DNA of 64,000 nt from SHWB01 sp050246875 (GTDB lineage: Bacteria; Pseudomonadota; Alphaproteobacteria; UBA6615), in assembly GCA_050246875.1 (NCBI GenBank), contig JBFWVF010000003.1:62001-126000 (forward strand), read 5' to 3'. Shown here piece after piece: positions 35,323-43,931 of this stretch. The translations under genes were made by a program, and so were the position numbers. How positions within the stretch are numbered: position 1 is the first letter of the stretch; each line of letters starts with the position of its first letter. The notes beneath the pieces were generated by a model. That model worked only from the letters and a program-made list of their open reading frames with translations, ran no database searches and was not told where the DNA came from.

Positions 35323-36513
35323 ATGACGACACTCAGGACTCGCGGCCTGACAATCGCAGTGGTCGCGCTTGCAGGCACCATAAGCATCGCCAACGGCGCT
35401 ACGGCCAAGTCGCTGGCCAACCAGTGGCTTGACGGGGAGATTCCGTATACTGGCCCGAAGATCACTTACAGCGGCCCGACGATCACCATCCGGCACTCGC
35501 ACTTCATCGGCGAGGCGGCCGCCGTGGATGGTCCCAATCACGTCAAGATGATGAAGCGCATCGAAAAGGACACGGGCGGCAAGCTCAAGATCCGTGTTTA
35601 CTGGCAGAACTCGCTGGCCGACGCCACGCGTGGTGCCTTCGACGCGGTCTCGTCGGGCGTCGCCGACCAGTCGCAGTGCTATCCGCTGTTCGATCCGAGC
35701 CGATTCAACCTGTGGATGGGCCTGCAACTGCCCAATCTGGTCGACAGCGGCACGCGCGCCTCGCGCATCCTTACCGAAATGTATCCGAAGTACCTGCGCG
35801 CCGAGTACGAGGCCCAAAACGTCTATGTCTCCAAGGTCATGTCGGTGCCGTCCAACTACCTCCTGACGAAGGACCGCCAGATCAAGGTGCCGGCCGATGT
35901 AAGCGGGCGCAAGCTTTGGGCAGTGGGCGATATTCCCACGCGGGCCGCCAAGGCTGTCGGCGCCGTCCCGGTCCCGCTGCCGCCGCAGGACCTCTACCTG
36001 TCGTTCCAGTCCGGCGTGATCGACATCGCGCAGATGCACGATGCGGGCGTAGCGCTCTTCCGGCTGATCGAGCTCACGAAGTTCCGTACCGTCGTCGACA
36101 TGCAGGCCAACACCGTTCCGGTGTGCATGAACAAGAAGGTCTTCGACGATCTGCCGCCGGACCTCAAGGAGTACTACTACCGGACGATGCAGATCTGGAA
36201 CCACGCCGAGGCCGAGCCGTACTTCGAGGACTTCGCGGCCGAGGTTCGCGCCGACATGGAGAAACGGGGCATCAAGTCCTACGTGCCTGAAGGCGAGGAA
36301 AAGGCGCAGTGGACCAAGGCCTTCGCGCCGATAGAGGCCGCGTGGGTCGCGGAGATGGAAGCCAAGGGCGTCAAGGGCGCGGCAGACATGCTGGCCGCCT
36401 TCCGCAAGCGCAACGAGGAACTCAAGAAAATCTCCTGGGACGACATGTTCAAACTCGCCGCCGAACAGCCGGTCGACGGGCTCATCAGCAGTTACTCTCT
36501 CCCGCCCCGGTAG
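35323..36513 (+). CDS. TRAP transporter substrate-binding protein, DctP type
   Basis: A 396-residue periplasmic protein, longer than the usual 330. ATG 35323 has GGGAGGAG upstream and opens with a signal peptide (TIAVVALAGTISIANG, cut near residue 29). A short extra segment precedes the first beta strand (TITIRHSHFIGE). The conserved DctP parts are KVPADVSGRKLWAVGD, SGVIDIAQMHDAG and MNKKVFDDLPPDLKEYYY. It delivers an organic acid to the DctQM pair encoded next. Codon use from here to 38407 looks less GC-biased than in flanking genes, which hints at transfer. Confidence 0.9.
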   Translation: MTTLRTRGLTIAVVALAGTISIANGATAKSLANQWLDGEIPYTGPKITYSGPTITIRHSHFIGEAAAVDGPNHVKMMKRIEKDTGGKLKIRVYWQNSLADATRGAFDAVSSGVADQSQCYPLFDPSRFNLWMGLQLPNLVDSGTRASRILTEMYPKYLRAEYEAQNVYVSKVMSVPSNYLLTKDRQIKVPADVSGRKLWAVGDIPTRAAKAVGAVPVPLPPQDLYLSFQSGVIDIAQMHDAGVALFRLIELTKFRTVVDMQANTVPVCMNKKVFDDLPPDLKEYYYRTMQIWNHAEAEPYFEDFAAEVRADMEKRGIKSYVPEGEEKAQWTKAFAPIEAAWVAEMEAKGVKGAADMLAAFRKRNEELKKISWDDMFKLAAEQPVDGLISSYSLPPR

Positions 36514-36530
36514 CGATGGGGGCACTCGAG

Positions 36531-36557
36531 CCCGGCGATCGCGCGGCGATCGCCGGG
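36531..36557 (+). terminator. Hairpin between dctP and dctQ
   Basis: A perfect 12-bp stem (36531-36542 with 36546-36557) with a three-base loop, followed by CCGCTTTCTG. It lies 17 bases after the dctP stop and 31 before the dctQ start. It probably ends or protects part of the dctP transcript, so that the binding protein is made in excess over the membrane subunits. Confidence 0.65.
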
Positions 36558-36588
36558 CCGCTTTCTGTCACCGGCGACGGAGGGGGCC

Positions 36589-37101
36589 ATGTTGCGCACG
36601 GTCATCGAAAGATATGATGTCCTGACCCGGGCCGTTTTCCGCTTCGGCGCCTATTTCGCCCTGTCGTGCATGACGATCGTAATCGGGGTGGACGCTGGCG
36701 GACGCTATCTGTTCAACGCGCCGTTGTCGGGCGGCAACGACATTGTCAGCCTCCTGCTTCTGACATTGTTTCTCTCGCTGCTCGGCCATTCCTACCGCTC
36801 GGACCTGCACGTCCGCATGGATCTGCTGTACACGGTGCTGCCCAACCGCCCACGGCGCCTGGTCCAAAGCGTCAGTGCAGTGGGTGCGTTGGTGTTCGCC
36901 GCGCTCCTCGGAACGCGCGGCTGGCACGACATGTGGGTCCACCTGGAAGTGGCGTCGGGATCTCCGACATTGCACATTCCGGTGTGGCCGTTCGACCTCC
37001 TGATCGTCGTCGCCTCGGCGATGTTTGCAATATCGATCGTGCTCAGCGTGCTGGGCAACGTCGTGCCGGATCCGTTTCCTGCCAATACAAGTCCGGACTG
37101 A
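36589..37101 (+). CDS. TRAP transporter small permease, DctQ type
   Basis: A 170-residue membrane protein with four predicted helices, the first around YFALSCMTIVIGVDAGGRY. The LFLSLLGHSYRSDLHVRMDL segment matches the DctQ family's conserved second-helix end. ATG 36589 follows GGAGGGGG. It scaffolds the large permease encoded five bases downstream of its stop. Confidence 0.88.
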   Translation: MLRTVIERYDVLTRAVFRFGAYFALSCMTIVIGVDAGGRYLFNAPLSGGNDIVSLLLLTLFLSLLGHSYRSDLHVRMDLLYTVLPNRPRRLVQSVSAVGALVFAALLGTRGWHDMWVHLEVASGSPTLHIPVWPFDLLIVVASAMFAISIVLSVLGNVVPDPFPANTSPD

Positions 37102-37105
37102 TCCG

Positions 37106-38407
37106 ATGGAACCGTTCACGGTGGGGATTCTGGGTCTGTGCGCGATCATCGCCCTGATCGCTGTCGGCATGCCCGTGGCGTTCGGACTGACGCTCGTCGC
37201 CTTCGTCGGCAATCTGTACTTCTTCGACTTCACGCAGACCGGCGCCCGCTTCTACGAAGCGGCGATGGAAACATCGACGAGCTTCGTTCTCACCGCAGTG
37301 CCGCTTTTCATTCTCATGGGGCAGTTGGTCTATGTCGGCAACATCGGCCGAGACCTGTACCGCTGCGTCCATGCCTGGATCGGACACATTCCGGGCGGTC
37401 TGGCCGTCACTGCCGTGATGTCCTGCGCCGGCTTTGGTGCAGTCACGGGATTGTCGGGTGCGGCCGTGGTCACCATGGGCACCATCACGCTGCCGGAAAT
37501 GAAGCGGTACGGCTACGACCAACGTCTCGCGACGGGGTCGATCGCCATCGCCTCAACGCTGGCAATCCTCATTCCGCCCTCGCTCCTGATGGTGATCTAC
37601 GGACTGTGGACCGAGACATCCATCGGCCACCTGTTCGTCGCCGGCATCGTGCCGGGATTGATACTGGCGGCGCTTTATTGCGGCCTCATACTGATACGTT
37701 GCGCCATCAATCCGGCGCTCGGGCCCGTTACGGAGCAGCGTTACAGCTGGGGTTTCCGGTTCGCCACGCTGCTGTACCTCCTGCCAATCATCTTCATATT
37801 CACCATCGTCATCGGCGGCATTTACGGTGGTGTCTTCACCGTGTCGGAGGCTGCCGGCATGGGAACGCTCGCTGTCTTCGCGACGCTGCTCGTCATGCGC
37901 CGGATTACGTGGCCTCGCTTGTCGTCGGCGCTCCTGCAGACGGCGCGTCTGACGATCATGATCCTCGCCATATTCATCGCCGCCACGTTCTTCGCCAAGT
38001 TCCTGGTCATCACCGATGTCAACTACGAGGCGGTCGAGTACATCAAGGATGCCAGTCTCGATCGTTATGTCGTCCTAGCAATCATCATCGCCGTTTTCTT
38101 CGTGTTGGGCATGGTGCTCGATACCATCGGGATGCTCCTTCTCACCTTGCCGTTGATTTTCCCGGTTGTCATGCAGCTCGGCTTCGACCCTGTCTGGTTC
38201 GGCATCCTCGTTACCCTCATGACCGAGGTCGCACTGGTTACACCGCCAGTGGGGTTCAACTGCTTCATAATTCGCCAGATCAGTCCGGACGTCGCGCTAC
38301 TGGATGTCTTTGCGGGTGCCGTACCTTTTGTCATGGTGACGATGCTGTTCGTTCTCGCGCTGATAATCTGGCCGGGAATTGCACTTTGGTTGCCGACTAC
38401 GCTGTAG
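37106..38407 (+). CDS. TRAP transporter large permease, DctM type
   Basis: A 433-residue sodium-coupled transport subunit of the ion-transporter superfamily, with about eleven to twelve helices. Typical are VPLFILMGQLVY near residue 65, GFGAVTGLSGAAVVTMGTI near 112 and IPPSLLMVIYG near 155, the DctM sodium and substrate region, repeated in the second half (TEVALVTPPVGFN). ATG 37106 is chosen over an in-frame 37025 start inside dctQ. It works with DctQ and the DctP at 35323, and possibly also the orphan DctP at 41696. Confidence 0.92.
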   Translation: MEPFTVGILGLCAIIALIAVGMPVAFGLTLVAFVGNLYFFDFTQTGARFYEAAMETSTSFVLTAVPLFILMGQLVYVGNIGRDLYRCVHAWIGHIPGGLAVTAVMSCAGFGAVTGLSGAAVVTMGTITLPEMKRYGYDQRLATGSIAIASTLAILIPPSLLMVIYGLWTETSIGHLFVAGIVPGLILAALYCGLILIRCAINPALGPVTEQRYSWGFRFATLLYLLPIIFIFTIVIGGIYGGVFTVSEAAGMGTLAVFATLLVMRRITWPRLSSALLQTARLTIMILAIFIAATFFAKFLVITDVNYEAVEYIKDASLDRYVVLAIIIAVFFVLGMVLDTIGMLLLTLPLIFPVVMQLGFDPVWFGILVTLMTEVALVTPPVGFNCFIIRQISPDVALLDVFAGAVPFVMVTMLFVLALIIWPGIALWLPTTL

Positions 38408-38494
38408 GTGTGACGCGCCAGGCCGGATTCCTCATTTGCGTCGCAGACACTGTCGTCAGCGACGAAAGCGAAGTTCCCGCCTCGGGGTCCAGCC

Positions 38495-39400
38495 ATGAAC
38501 GTGCGCCAGCTACGGAATTTCCTGCGCCTCGCGGACATCGGCAACTTTTCCGCCACCGCCGAGCAGGTCGGTATCACGCAGTCGGCGCTCAGCCGCCAGA
38601 TCGCCGCCCTGGAGGACGAACTCGGGGTGGCGCTGTTTCGCAGGCGCCGTCCGGGGCTGGAGCTGACGCCGGCCGGCGCATTGATGCGGCAGCGGGCGCA
38701 AAGCCTGGTCGACCAGCTCAACGGCGTGACGGCCGAACTGCTCGCCGCCGACACCCAGCCGAGCGGCACGGTCGCACTCGGCGCCCATCCCGACTTCGCC
38801 AACCTCGTCTTTCCCCCGCTGGTCGAGCGCATAGCCGCGCGCTACCCGGACATTCACCTGCATCTGGTCGAGGCGATGACGCATGCGCTGGAGGACCTGC
38901 TGACCGACGGCAGCCTCGACGTCGCCATCGTCGGATCCCAGGAGCCGAGACGCAATATCACGCTTGAACCGCTGTGCACCGAAAGTGTCTACGTCATCAG
39001 CGCGGCGGATCACGCGCCGGACCTGCCGGATCCATGTTCGCTCGTCGATGCCGCGACCCTGCCGCTGATCCTCAGCAGCACCCGGGTACGTGAGCGAACC
39101 GACCTCGAGCGCAATGCGGCCGAACGCGGCGTGACACTCAATGTCGCCTACGACGTCGACGGCCTGTCGCTGATGAAGCGACTGGCCCGCCGCGGGCTCG
39201 GCCACCTGGTGCGTCCCTATTCGGCCGTCTGCGAGGCAACGGATGCCGCAGAGTGGCACCTCGTGCGGCTGGACGGCATCGAGGTGGCGCGCATGATCGC
39301 GCATCGCGGCGACCGGGCGCCGACACCGGCGGCCCGCGCCGTCATCGACTGCATCCGCGTCGAGGTCGCCGAACGGATGGCGGCCGGCGAGATTCGCTAG
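38495..39400 (+). CDS. LysR-family transcriptional regulator
   Basis: A 301-residue regulator. The winged helix-turn-helix covers residues 1-60 (QLRNFLRLADIGNFSATAEQ, then SALSRQIAALEDELGVALF), and the effector domain starts at about 90 (GTVALGAHPDFANLVFPPLV). It lies just downstream of the TRAP genes and upstream of the CocE hydrolase, on the same strand, so it probably controls one or both in response to their substrate. The repeated element in the next gap is its likely target. A truncated paralogue exists at 34803. Confidence 0.92.
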   Translation: MNVRQLRNFLRLADIGNFSATAEQVGITQSALSRQIAALEDELGVALFRRRRPGLELTPAGALMRQRAQSLVDQLNGVTAELLAADTQPSGTVALGAHPDFANLVFPPLVERIAARYPDIHLHLVEAMTHALEDLLTDGSLDVAIVGSQEPRRNITLEPLCTESVYVISAADHAPDLPDPCSLVDAATLPLILSSTRVRERTDLERNAAERGVTLNVAYDVDGLSLMKRLARRGLGHLVRPYSAVCEATDAAEWHLVRLDGIEVARMIAHRGDRAPTPAARAVIDCIRVEVAERMAAGEIR

Positions 39401-39461
39401 CCTGGCGGCGCCTGTCCTGCATCGTAGTCACGCAGCCAGCGCTCGCCCCTTGCGGCGGCCG

Positions 39462-39506
39462 TATGCGGGATGCGCACCGGCACGATGAGAGGAATGAATT
39501 TTCCCC
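39462..39506 (+). promoter_or_regulatory. 45-bp conserved element upstream of the CocE hydrolase gene, copy A
   Basis: This stretch aligns without gaps to 41495-41539, with 35 of 45 bases identical. The core is CGATGAGNGGAATGAATTT followed by CCCC. Both copies lie upstream of plus-strand genes (94 bases before the ATG here), in gaps without coding sequence. The core also occurs in the dyad at 34672-34718. A promoter or LysR-type binding site is the likely role. Confidence 0.55.
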
Positions 39507-39599
39507 TGCATGACATGACCACTAGCCTGCTCCGGCATCGCGCACCCGTCGCATCCTGTCGGCCCATCATCGCTGCAACGCAGCCAAGGAGCGCGCCAG

Positions 39600-41360
39600 A
39601 TGTTCGCCTATCCCGATGACGGCCAGTACCGGCAGCAGATCGTCGCAGGCATGGTCGTCGACTGGGACGTGCCGATTCCGATGGAGGATGGTGTCGTTCT
39701 GCGGTGCGACGTGTTCCGCCCGCTCGGCGAAGGCGGCCACGCCACACTCATGACGCATGGTCCTTATGCAAAGTGGAAGCACTTCGAGGACCTTCACACC
39801 GTCACCTACCGCAAGCTCCACAGCGAGCATCCCGAGGTCCCGGCCGGCTCCAGCAACCGATTCCAGGTCTGGGAAACCGTCGACCCGGAGAAATGGGTAC
39901 GGGACGGCTACGCGATCGTCCGTGTCGACTCGCGTGGCGCCGGGCGGTCGCCGGGCCTGCTCGACGTCTTCTCGGCCCGGGAGACGCGCGACTACGCGAA
40001 CTGCATCGAATGGGCCGCGTTACAGCCCTGGTCGAACGGCCGCGTCGGCCTCAACGGCATTTCCTACTATGCCATCAACCAATGGCAGGCTGCCGCGCTT
40101 CGACCCAAAGGTCTGGCGGCGATGTGTGCCTGGGAAGGTGCGTCCGACTTCTATCGCGAGATGGCCTACCACGGCGGCATCTTCTGCAACGGATTCGTCG
40201 ATGCCCTGGAGACGCATCAGTTGCATCCGGTGCAGCACGGACGCGGCGCCAAGGGCCAGCGCAGCCGCCTGACCGGCGACTGGATTTCCGGGCCGGAAAC
40301 ACTCCCGGACGAGGAACTTGGTGCCAACAGGCGTTCCTTCGCCGCCGACAGCCGCCGTCACACCCTCGCGACGGACGATTACTGGACCACGCGCACGCCC
40401 GACCTCGCCCGCATCGACGTGCCGGTCTTCTCGGCCGCGAACTGGGGCGGCAACGGTCTGCACCTGCGCGGCAACATCGAATCCTTCCTGGGCGTGTCCT
40501 CGCAGGAGAAGTGGCTCGAGATCCACCCGCTCGAACACTGGACGACCTTCTATCTCGACTATGGCTTGCGCCTGCAGAAGAAATTCTTCGGTCACTACCT
40601 GAAGGACGAACCGACGGGCTGGCTCGACGAGCCGCGCGTCAGGCTGACCGTGCGGCGGCCGGGCGAGCGTTTCTTCATGCGCGAGGAGGAGGAATGGCCT
40701 CTTGCCCGGACCAACTGGACGAAATTCCATCTCGACGGCAGGCGGGGTGATCTCTCGACGGAGGAACCGTCGGGGGACGCTTCCACGACCTATGCCGGCT
40801 TCAGCCACGGGGCGACGTTCATCACGCCGCCGCTGGCGGAAGAGACCGAGATCACAGGTCCGATCGCGGCCAAGTTGTGGGTCTCCTCAAGCACGGAGGA
40901 CGCCGATCTCTTCCTGATCGTGCGGGTTCTCGCGCCCGACATGAAGGAGGTCACCTTCATCGGCAATGCCGACCCGCACACGCCGGTGGCCCAGGGCTGG
41001 CTCCGGGTCTCCCATCGCAAGCTCGATCCCGAGCGGACGCGGCCCTACCGGCCCTACCACACGCACGCCGAGCCGCAACCGATGGTCCCCGGCAAGGTCT
41101 ACGAGGTCGATGTCGAGATATGGCCGACCTGCATCGCCGTGCCGGCCGGCTACAGGCTTGCACTGACGATACGCGGCAAGGATTACGAATATCAGGGCGA
41201 TCCGATCTCGACCGGCATCTTCAAGCCGTATGCGGGCAACGCGATCTTCACGCATGACGATCCGAAGAACCGTCCGCCCGCGATTTTCGGCGGCAACGTG
41301 ACCATCCACAGCGGGCCGTCGACGCCGTCGCACGTGCTGCTGCCCGTCATCCCGGCGTAG
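39600..41360 (+). CDS. CocE/NonD (S15 family) hydrolase, copy 2
   Basis: A 586-residue serine hydrolase of the cocaine esterase/X-Pro dipeptidyl peptidase group. DSRGAGRSPGLLDVF is the family mark and GISYYAINQ carries the catalytic Ser near residue 155. A C-terminal jelly-roll domain begins around 400 (GATFITPPLAEETEITGPIA). No signal peptide. AAGGA precedes the ATG. It lies between the LysR regulator and an orphan DctP, so its substrate is probably an imported ester or amide. It is only distantly similar to 6433-8100. Confidence 0.9.
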   Translation: MFAYPDDGQYRQQIVAGMVVDWDVPIPMEDGVVLRCDVFRPLGEGGHATLMTHGPYAKWKHFEDLHTVTYRKLHSEHPEVPAGSSNRFQVWETVDPEKWVRDGYAIVRVDSRGAGRSPGLLDVFSARETRDYANCIEWAALQPWSNGRVGLNGISYYAINQWQAAALRPKGLAAMCAWEGASDFYREMAYHGGIFCNGFVDALETHQLHPVQHGRGAKGQRSRLTGDWISGPETLPDEELGANRRSFAADSRRHTLATDDYWTTRTPDLARIDVPVFSAANWGGNGLHLRGNIESFLGVSSQEKWLEIHPLEHWTTFYLDYGLRLQKKFFGHYLKDEPTGWLDEPRVRLTVRRPGERFFMREEEEWPLARTNWTKFHLDGRRGDLSTEEPSGDASTTYAGFSHGATFITPPLAEETEITGPIAAKLWVSSSTEDADLFLIVRVLAPDMKEVTFIGNADPHTPVAQGWLRVSHRKLDPERTRPYRPYHTHAEPQPMVPGKVYEVDVEIWPTCIAVPAGYRLALTIRGKDYEYQGDPISTGIFKPYAGNAIFTHDDPKNRPPAIFGGNVTIHSGPSTPSHVLLPVIPA

Positions 41361-41695
41361 AAATCCGGCTGACACGGGCTTCGTCTGAACCCGCGCGGGA
41401 AGGCAAGGTCGGCTCGGTCGTCGCGCGCCGGCGGCCAGATCACGCGCGGTCCGCGGGGCGGCGCCTCCCGAGACTCGCAAGGCAAACCCCCTTCTATGCG
41501 CTTCCCGCTCCGGATCGATGAGCGGAATGAATTTCCCCCCTCCTCCCGCCGTGCCGACAATCCCGCAAGACCGGCCCCGGTGCGCCATGGCGTCGATTCC
41601 TGCGTGACAGCGCAGGTCGGCACCGGCCCGGCGGCACGGTCGAACGAGTCCGAAGGACCGGCGCGACAGCGCATCCATCAACACGGGAGGGAAAC
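41361..41695 (+). other. Intergenic region upstream of orphan dctP
   Basis: About 335 bases with no gene I can support. It holds the second copy of the 45-bp element (41495-41539) and, before the next start, the ribosome site GGGAGGG. No convincing terminator for the hydrolase gene is visible. Confidence 0.5.
41495..41539 (+). promoter_or_regulatory. 45-bp conserved element upstream of the orphan dctP, copy B
   Basis: The partner of 39462-39506: same length, no gaps, ten mismatches, with the run GGAATGAATTT fully kept. It ends 156 bases before the ATG of the orphan binding protein. Shared upstream elements imply that the hydrolase and the binding protein answer to one regulator, most simply the LysR protein at 38495. 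Confidence 0.55.
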
Positions 41696-42772
41696 ATGTC
41701 TCGGACGTATCCGATCGCGACCGTCGGTGCGGTCGCCATCGCCATCGCCCTGGCCACACCGGCCAGCGCGCAGGAAGCCGTCAAGATCACGTTCATTTCT
41801 GGCTACCCGCCGGCGGCGACCTTCGTCGGGGGCTTCGTCGACGGCTACATGCAGGCGGTCGACGCCGCGCTGGCGAAGACCGGCAAGTACAAGATCGACT
41901 GGATCCTGGCGCATTCGGGGCAGGTGGCCAAGCCACGCGGTGAGCTCGAAGCGGTGCAGGGCGGCCTCGGGGACATCGGGCCGACCATCCCGCCGTTCCA
42001 TTTCGACAAGGTGCCGCTCTACAAGATGCCCTATGTCACGCCATTCACGACCAACGACGTGAAGGTGCTGAGCGCCACGCTGCAGAACCTCGAACGGACG
42101 GTTCCCGAATACGAGAAGACGTGGACGTCATTGAATCAGAAGTCCCTGATTGTCACGTCGAACGTCGACAACTATGTGCTCGCCTCCAAGCGTCGCGTCA
42201 CCAAGTTCGCCGACCTCAAGGGCATGAAGATCGGCGGCGCCGGGGCCAACCTGCCGTGGATCGCCGCGGCCGGCGGGACCGGCGTGTCGACGACCCTGAC
42301 CGACATGTACAACTCGCTCAACACTGGCATCTACGAGGCGACGATCGCCTGGCCGCAGGCGCTCGGCTCCTTCAAGCTGTGCGAACCGGCGCCTTACATG
42401 CTCGATGCCTCGTTCGGCGCGAACTCGATGCTGACGCTCACCGTCAATCTCGACTCGTGGAAGAAATGGCCGGAGGAGGTGCGCAACGCGCTGACGACGG
42501 CCGCTCCCGTCTACGACCGGCGCCAGATCGAGTTGCTGCTGGAAGGCGACAAGGCCGGCATCGAAAAGTGCCAAGCCCAGCACAAGCTGACGATCGACAA
42601 GCTGACGCCGGCCGACGTCAAGGCCTGGGCGATGGCGCTGCCGCCGCTCGGCCTCGAATGGGCGAAGGAAGTCGACGACAAGGGCCAGCCCGGAACCAAG
42701 GTTCTTCGCAGCTACATGGACGCCATGCGGGCAGCCAAGCAGCCGGTCTACCGGGACTGGGACAAGCAGTAG
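41696..42772 (+). CDS. Orphan TRAP transporter substrate-binding protein, DctP type
   Basis: A 358-residue periplasmic protein with a signal peptide cut after ASA-Q near residue 25. The family marks are TKFADLKGMKIGGAG with its conserved hinge, TLTDMYNSLNTGIYEATI near residue 205 and a SMLTLTVNLDSWKKWPEEVR segment. No DctQ or DctM gene follows. The nearest membrane pair is at 36589-38407, behind the LysR and hydrolase genes. It may be a second receptor for that pair. A hairpin follows the gene. Confidence 0.87.
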   Translation: MSRTYPIATVGAVAIAIALATPASAQEAVKITFISGYPPAATFVGGFVDGYMQAVDAALAKTGKYKIDWILAHSGQVAKPRGELEAVQGGLGDIGPTIPPFHFDKVPLYKMPYVTPFTTNDVKVLSATLQNLERTVPEYEKTWTSLNQKSLIVTSNVDNYVLASKRRVTKFADLKGMKIGGAGANLPWIAAAGGTGVSTTLTDMYNSLNTGIYEATIAWPQALGSFKLCEPAPYMLDASFGANSMLTLTVNLDSWKKWPEEVRNALTTAAPVYDRRQIELLLEGDKAGIEKCQAQHKLTIDKLTPADVKAWAMALPPLGLEWAKEVDDKGQPGTKVLRSYMDAMRAAKQPVYRDWDKQ

Positions 42773-42811
42773 CGGCACCGGTCGCAGCGGCACCCTGACG
42801 GCAAATCCGGA

Positions 42812-42841
42812 GTCCGGCCGGGTCGGTTCGCCCGGCCGGAC
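42812..42841 (+). terminator. Hairpin after the orphan dctP
   Basis: A perfect 11-bp GC stem (42812-42822 with 42831-42841) and an eight-base loop, 39 bases after the dctP stop and 22 before the next ATG. There is no T-run, so it may attenuate read-through into the MetE-like gene or protect the dctP mRNA. Confidence 0.6.
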
Positions 42842-42863
42842 CTGCTTCGAGGAAACGCAGCCC

Positions 42864-43904
42864 ATGGACGCGCAGCTCAAGCTACATTTCGTCGGCAGCA
42901 TTCCGCTCGGCACCGCCGAGAACGTCTTTCGCGCGCTCGCCGCGACCATCGGCGATCGCGCCGGACGCTATCCTGACGGCGAAACCGGCGGCCGCCTGCG
43001 CTTCATCCGCTGGCAGGAGCGCGTGATCGAGAACAATCCGCAGTTCGAGCGCGCCACGGATGGCGATCTCGGCACCGGCGGCGACGGCGGCCGTTTCCGG
43101 CGCGGCGGCTACAGGCTGCGTGCCGGCGTCGGCCCGGACGACATCCGCTTCGACGCCCCCGGCTACGCCGACGAGGCCATTGCCTCGTGGCGCGCCTTCG
43201 AAGCGCTCCGCGCGGCAGGCACGATCCCCGCCGGCGTTCGCTTCCAGGTCTGCCTGCCGACGCCGATGGCCTTCGTCTCCGCCTTCGTCGCCCGAGAACA
43301 GCGGGCCATCGTCGAGCCGGCATACGAACGGGCGCTCAGGGCCGACCTCGACCGCCTGTTCGCGGCGGTTCCCCACGACCGCCTCGCGATCCAGTGGGAT
43401 CTGGCGTACGAAGTGTTCTGTCACGACGGCGGTTACGAAGGCTACTATGACGACGACCTTGCCGGCTCGGCCGAGCGGACGGCGCGCCTGTGCAGCTACA
43501 TTCCCGCTGGCGCCGAGGCGGGGATTCACCTTTGCTACGGCGACGCGGGCCACAAGCACATGATCGAGCCACGCGACACCGGTACCTGCGTCGAGCTGGC
43601 CAACCTCATAGCCACGAGGACGCAACGTCCCATCGCGTGGTTCCACCTGCCGGTGCCGCGCGACCGCGCCGACGACGCCTTCTTCGCGCCGCTCCGCGGA
43701 CTGTCTCTGCGACCGGGAACAGAACTCTATCTCGGCCTGATCCACTACACGGACGGCATGGACGGCGCGCAGCGCCGGCTGGCGGCGGCCCGGCGCCATG
43801 TCGACGACTTCGGTATCGCCACCGAGTGCGGCTTCGGCCGCCGCGATCCGTCGACGGTCGCAGCACTGCTGGAACTGCACGCCCGCCTCGGCGACGCAAT
43901 ATAG
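42864..43904 (+). CDS. MetE/UROD-like barrel protein, copy 3 (divergent)
   Basis: A 346-residue protein related to cobalamin-independent methionine synthase cores but more distant than the pair at 32268-34600. It begins FVGSIPLGTAENVFRALAA and has RYPDGETGGR, marks I associate with hypothetical MetE-like proteins. The zinc-ligand pattern is kept: H222 and C224 in GIHLCYGD, and C322 in ECGFGRR. GAGGAAA lies upstream of the ATG. Reaction unknown; a methyl or alkyl transfer is the family expectation. Confidence 0.75.
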   Translation: MDAQLKLHFVGSIPLGTAENVFRALAATIGDRAGRYPDGETGGRLRFIRWQERVIENNPQFERATDGDLGTGGDGGRFRRGGYRLRAGVGPDDIRFDAPGYADEAIASWRAFEALRAAGTIPAGVRFQVCLPTPMAFVSAFVAREQRAIVEPAYERALRADLDRLFAAVPHDRLAIQWDLAYEVFCHDGGYEGYYDDDLAGSAERTARLCSYIPAGAEAGIHLCYGDAGHKHMIEPRDTGTCVELANLIATRTQRPIAWFHLPVPRDRADDAFFAPLRGLSLRPGTELYLGLIHYTDGMDGAQRRLAAARRHVDDFGIATECGFGRRDPSTVAALLELHARLGDAI

Positions 43905-43931
43905 AGCGCTGGCCCAACGGAGACTCGCACC

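Noticed and set aside
38408..38494. Possible LysR autoregulatory dyad (GCGTCGC ... GCGACG)
   Set aside because: Arms of only six bases and no clear match to the 45-bp element core; not strong enough to list.
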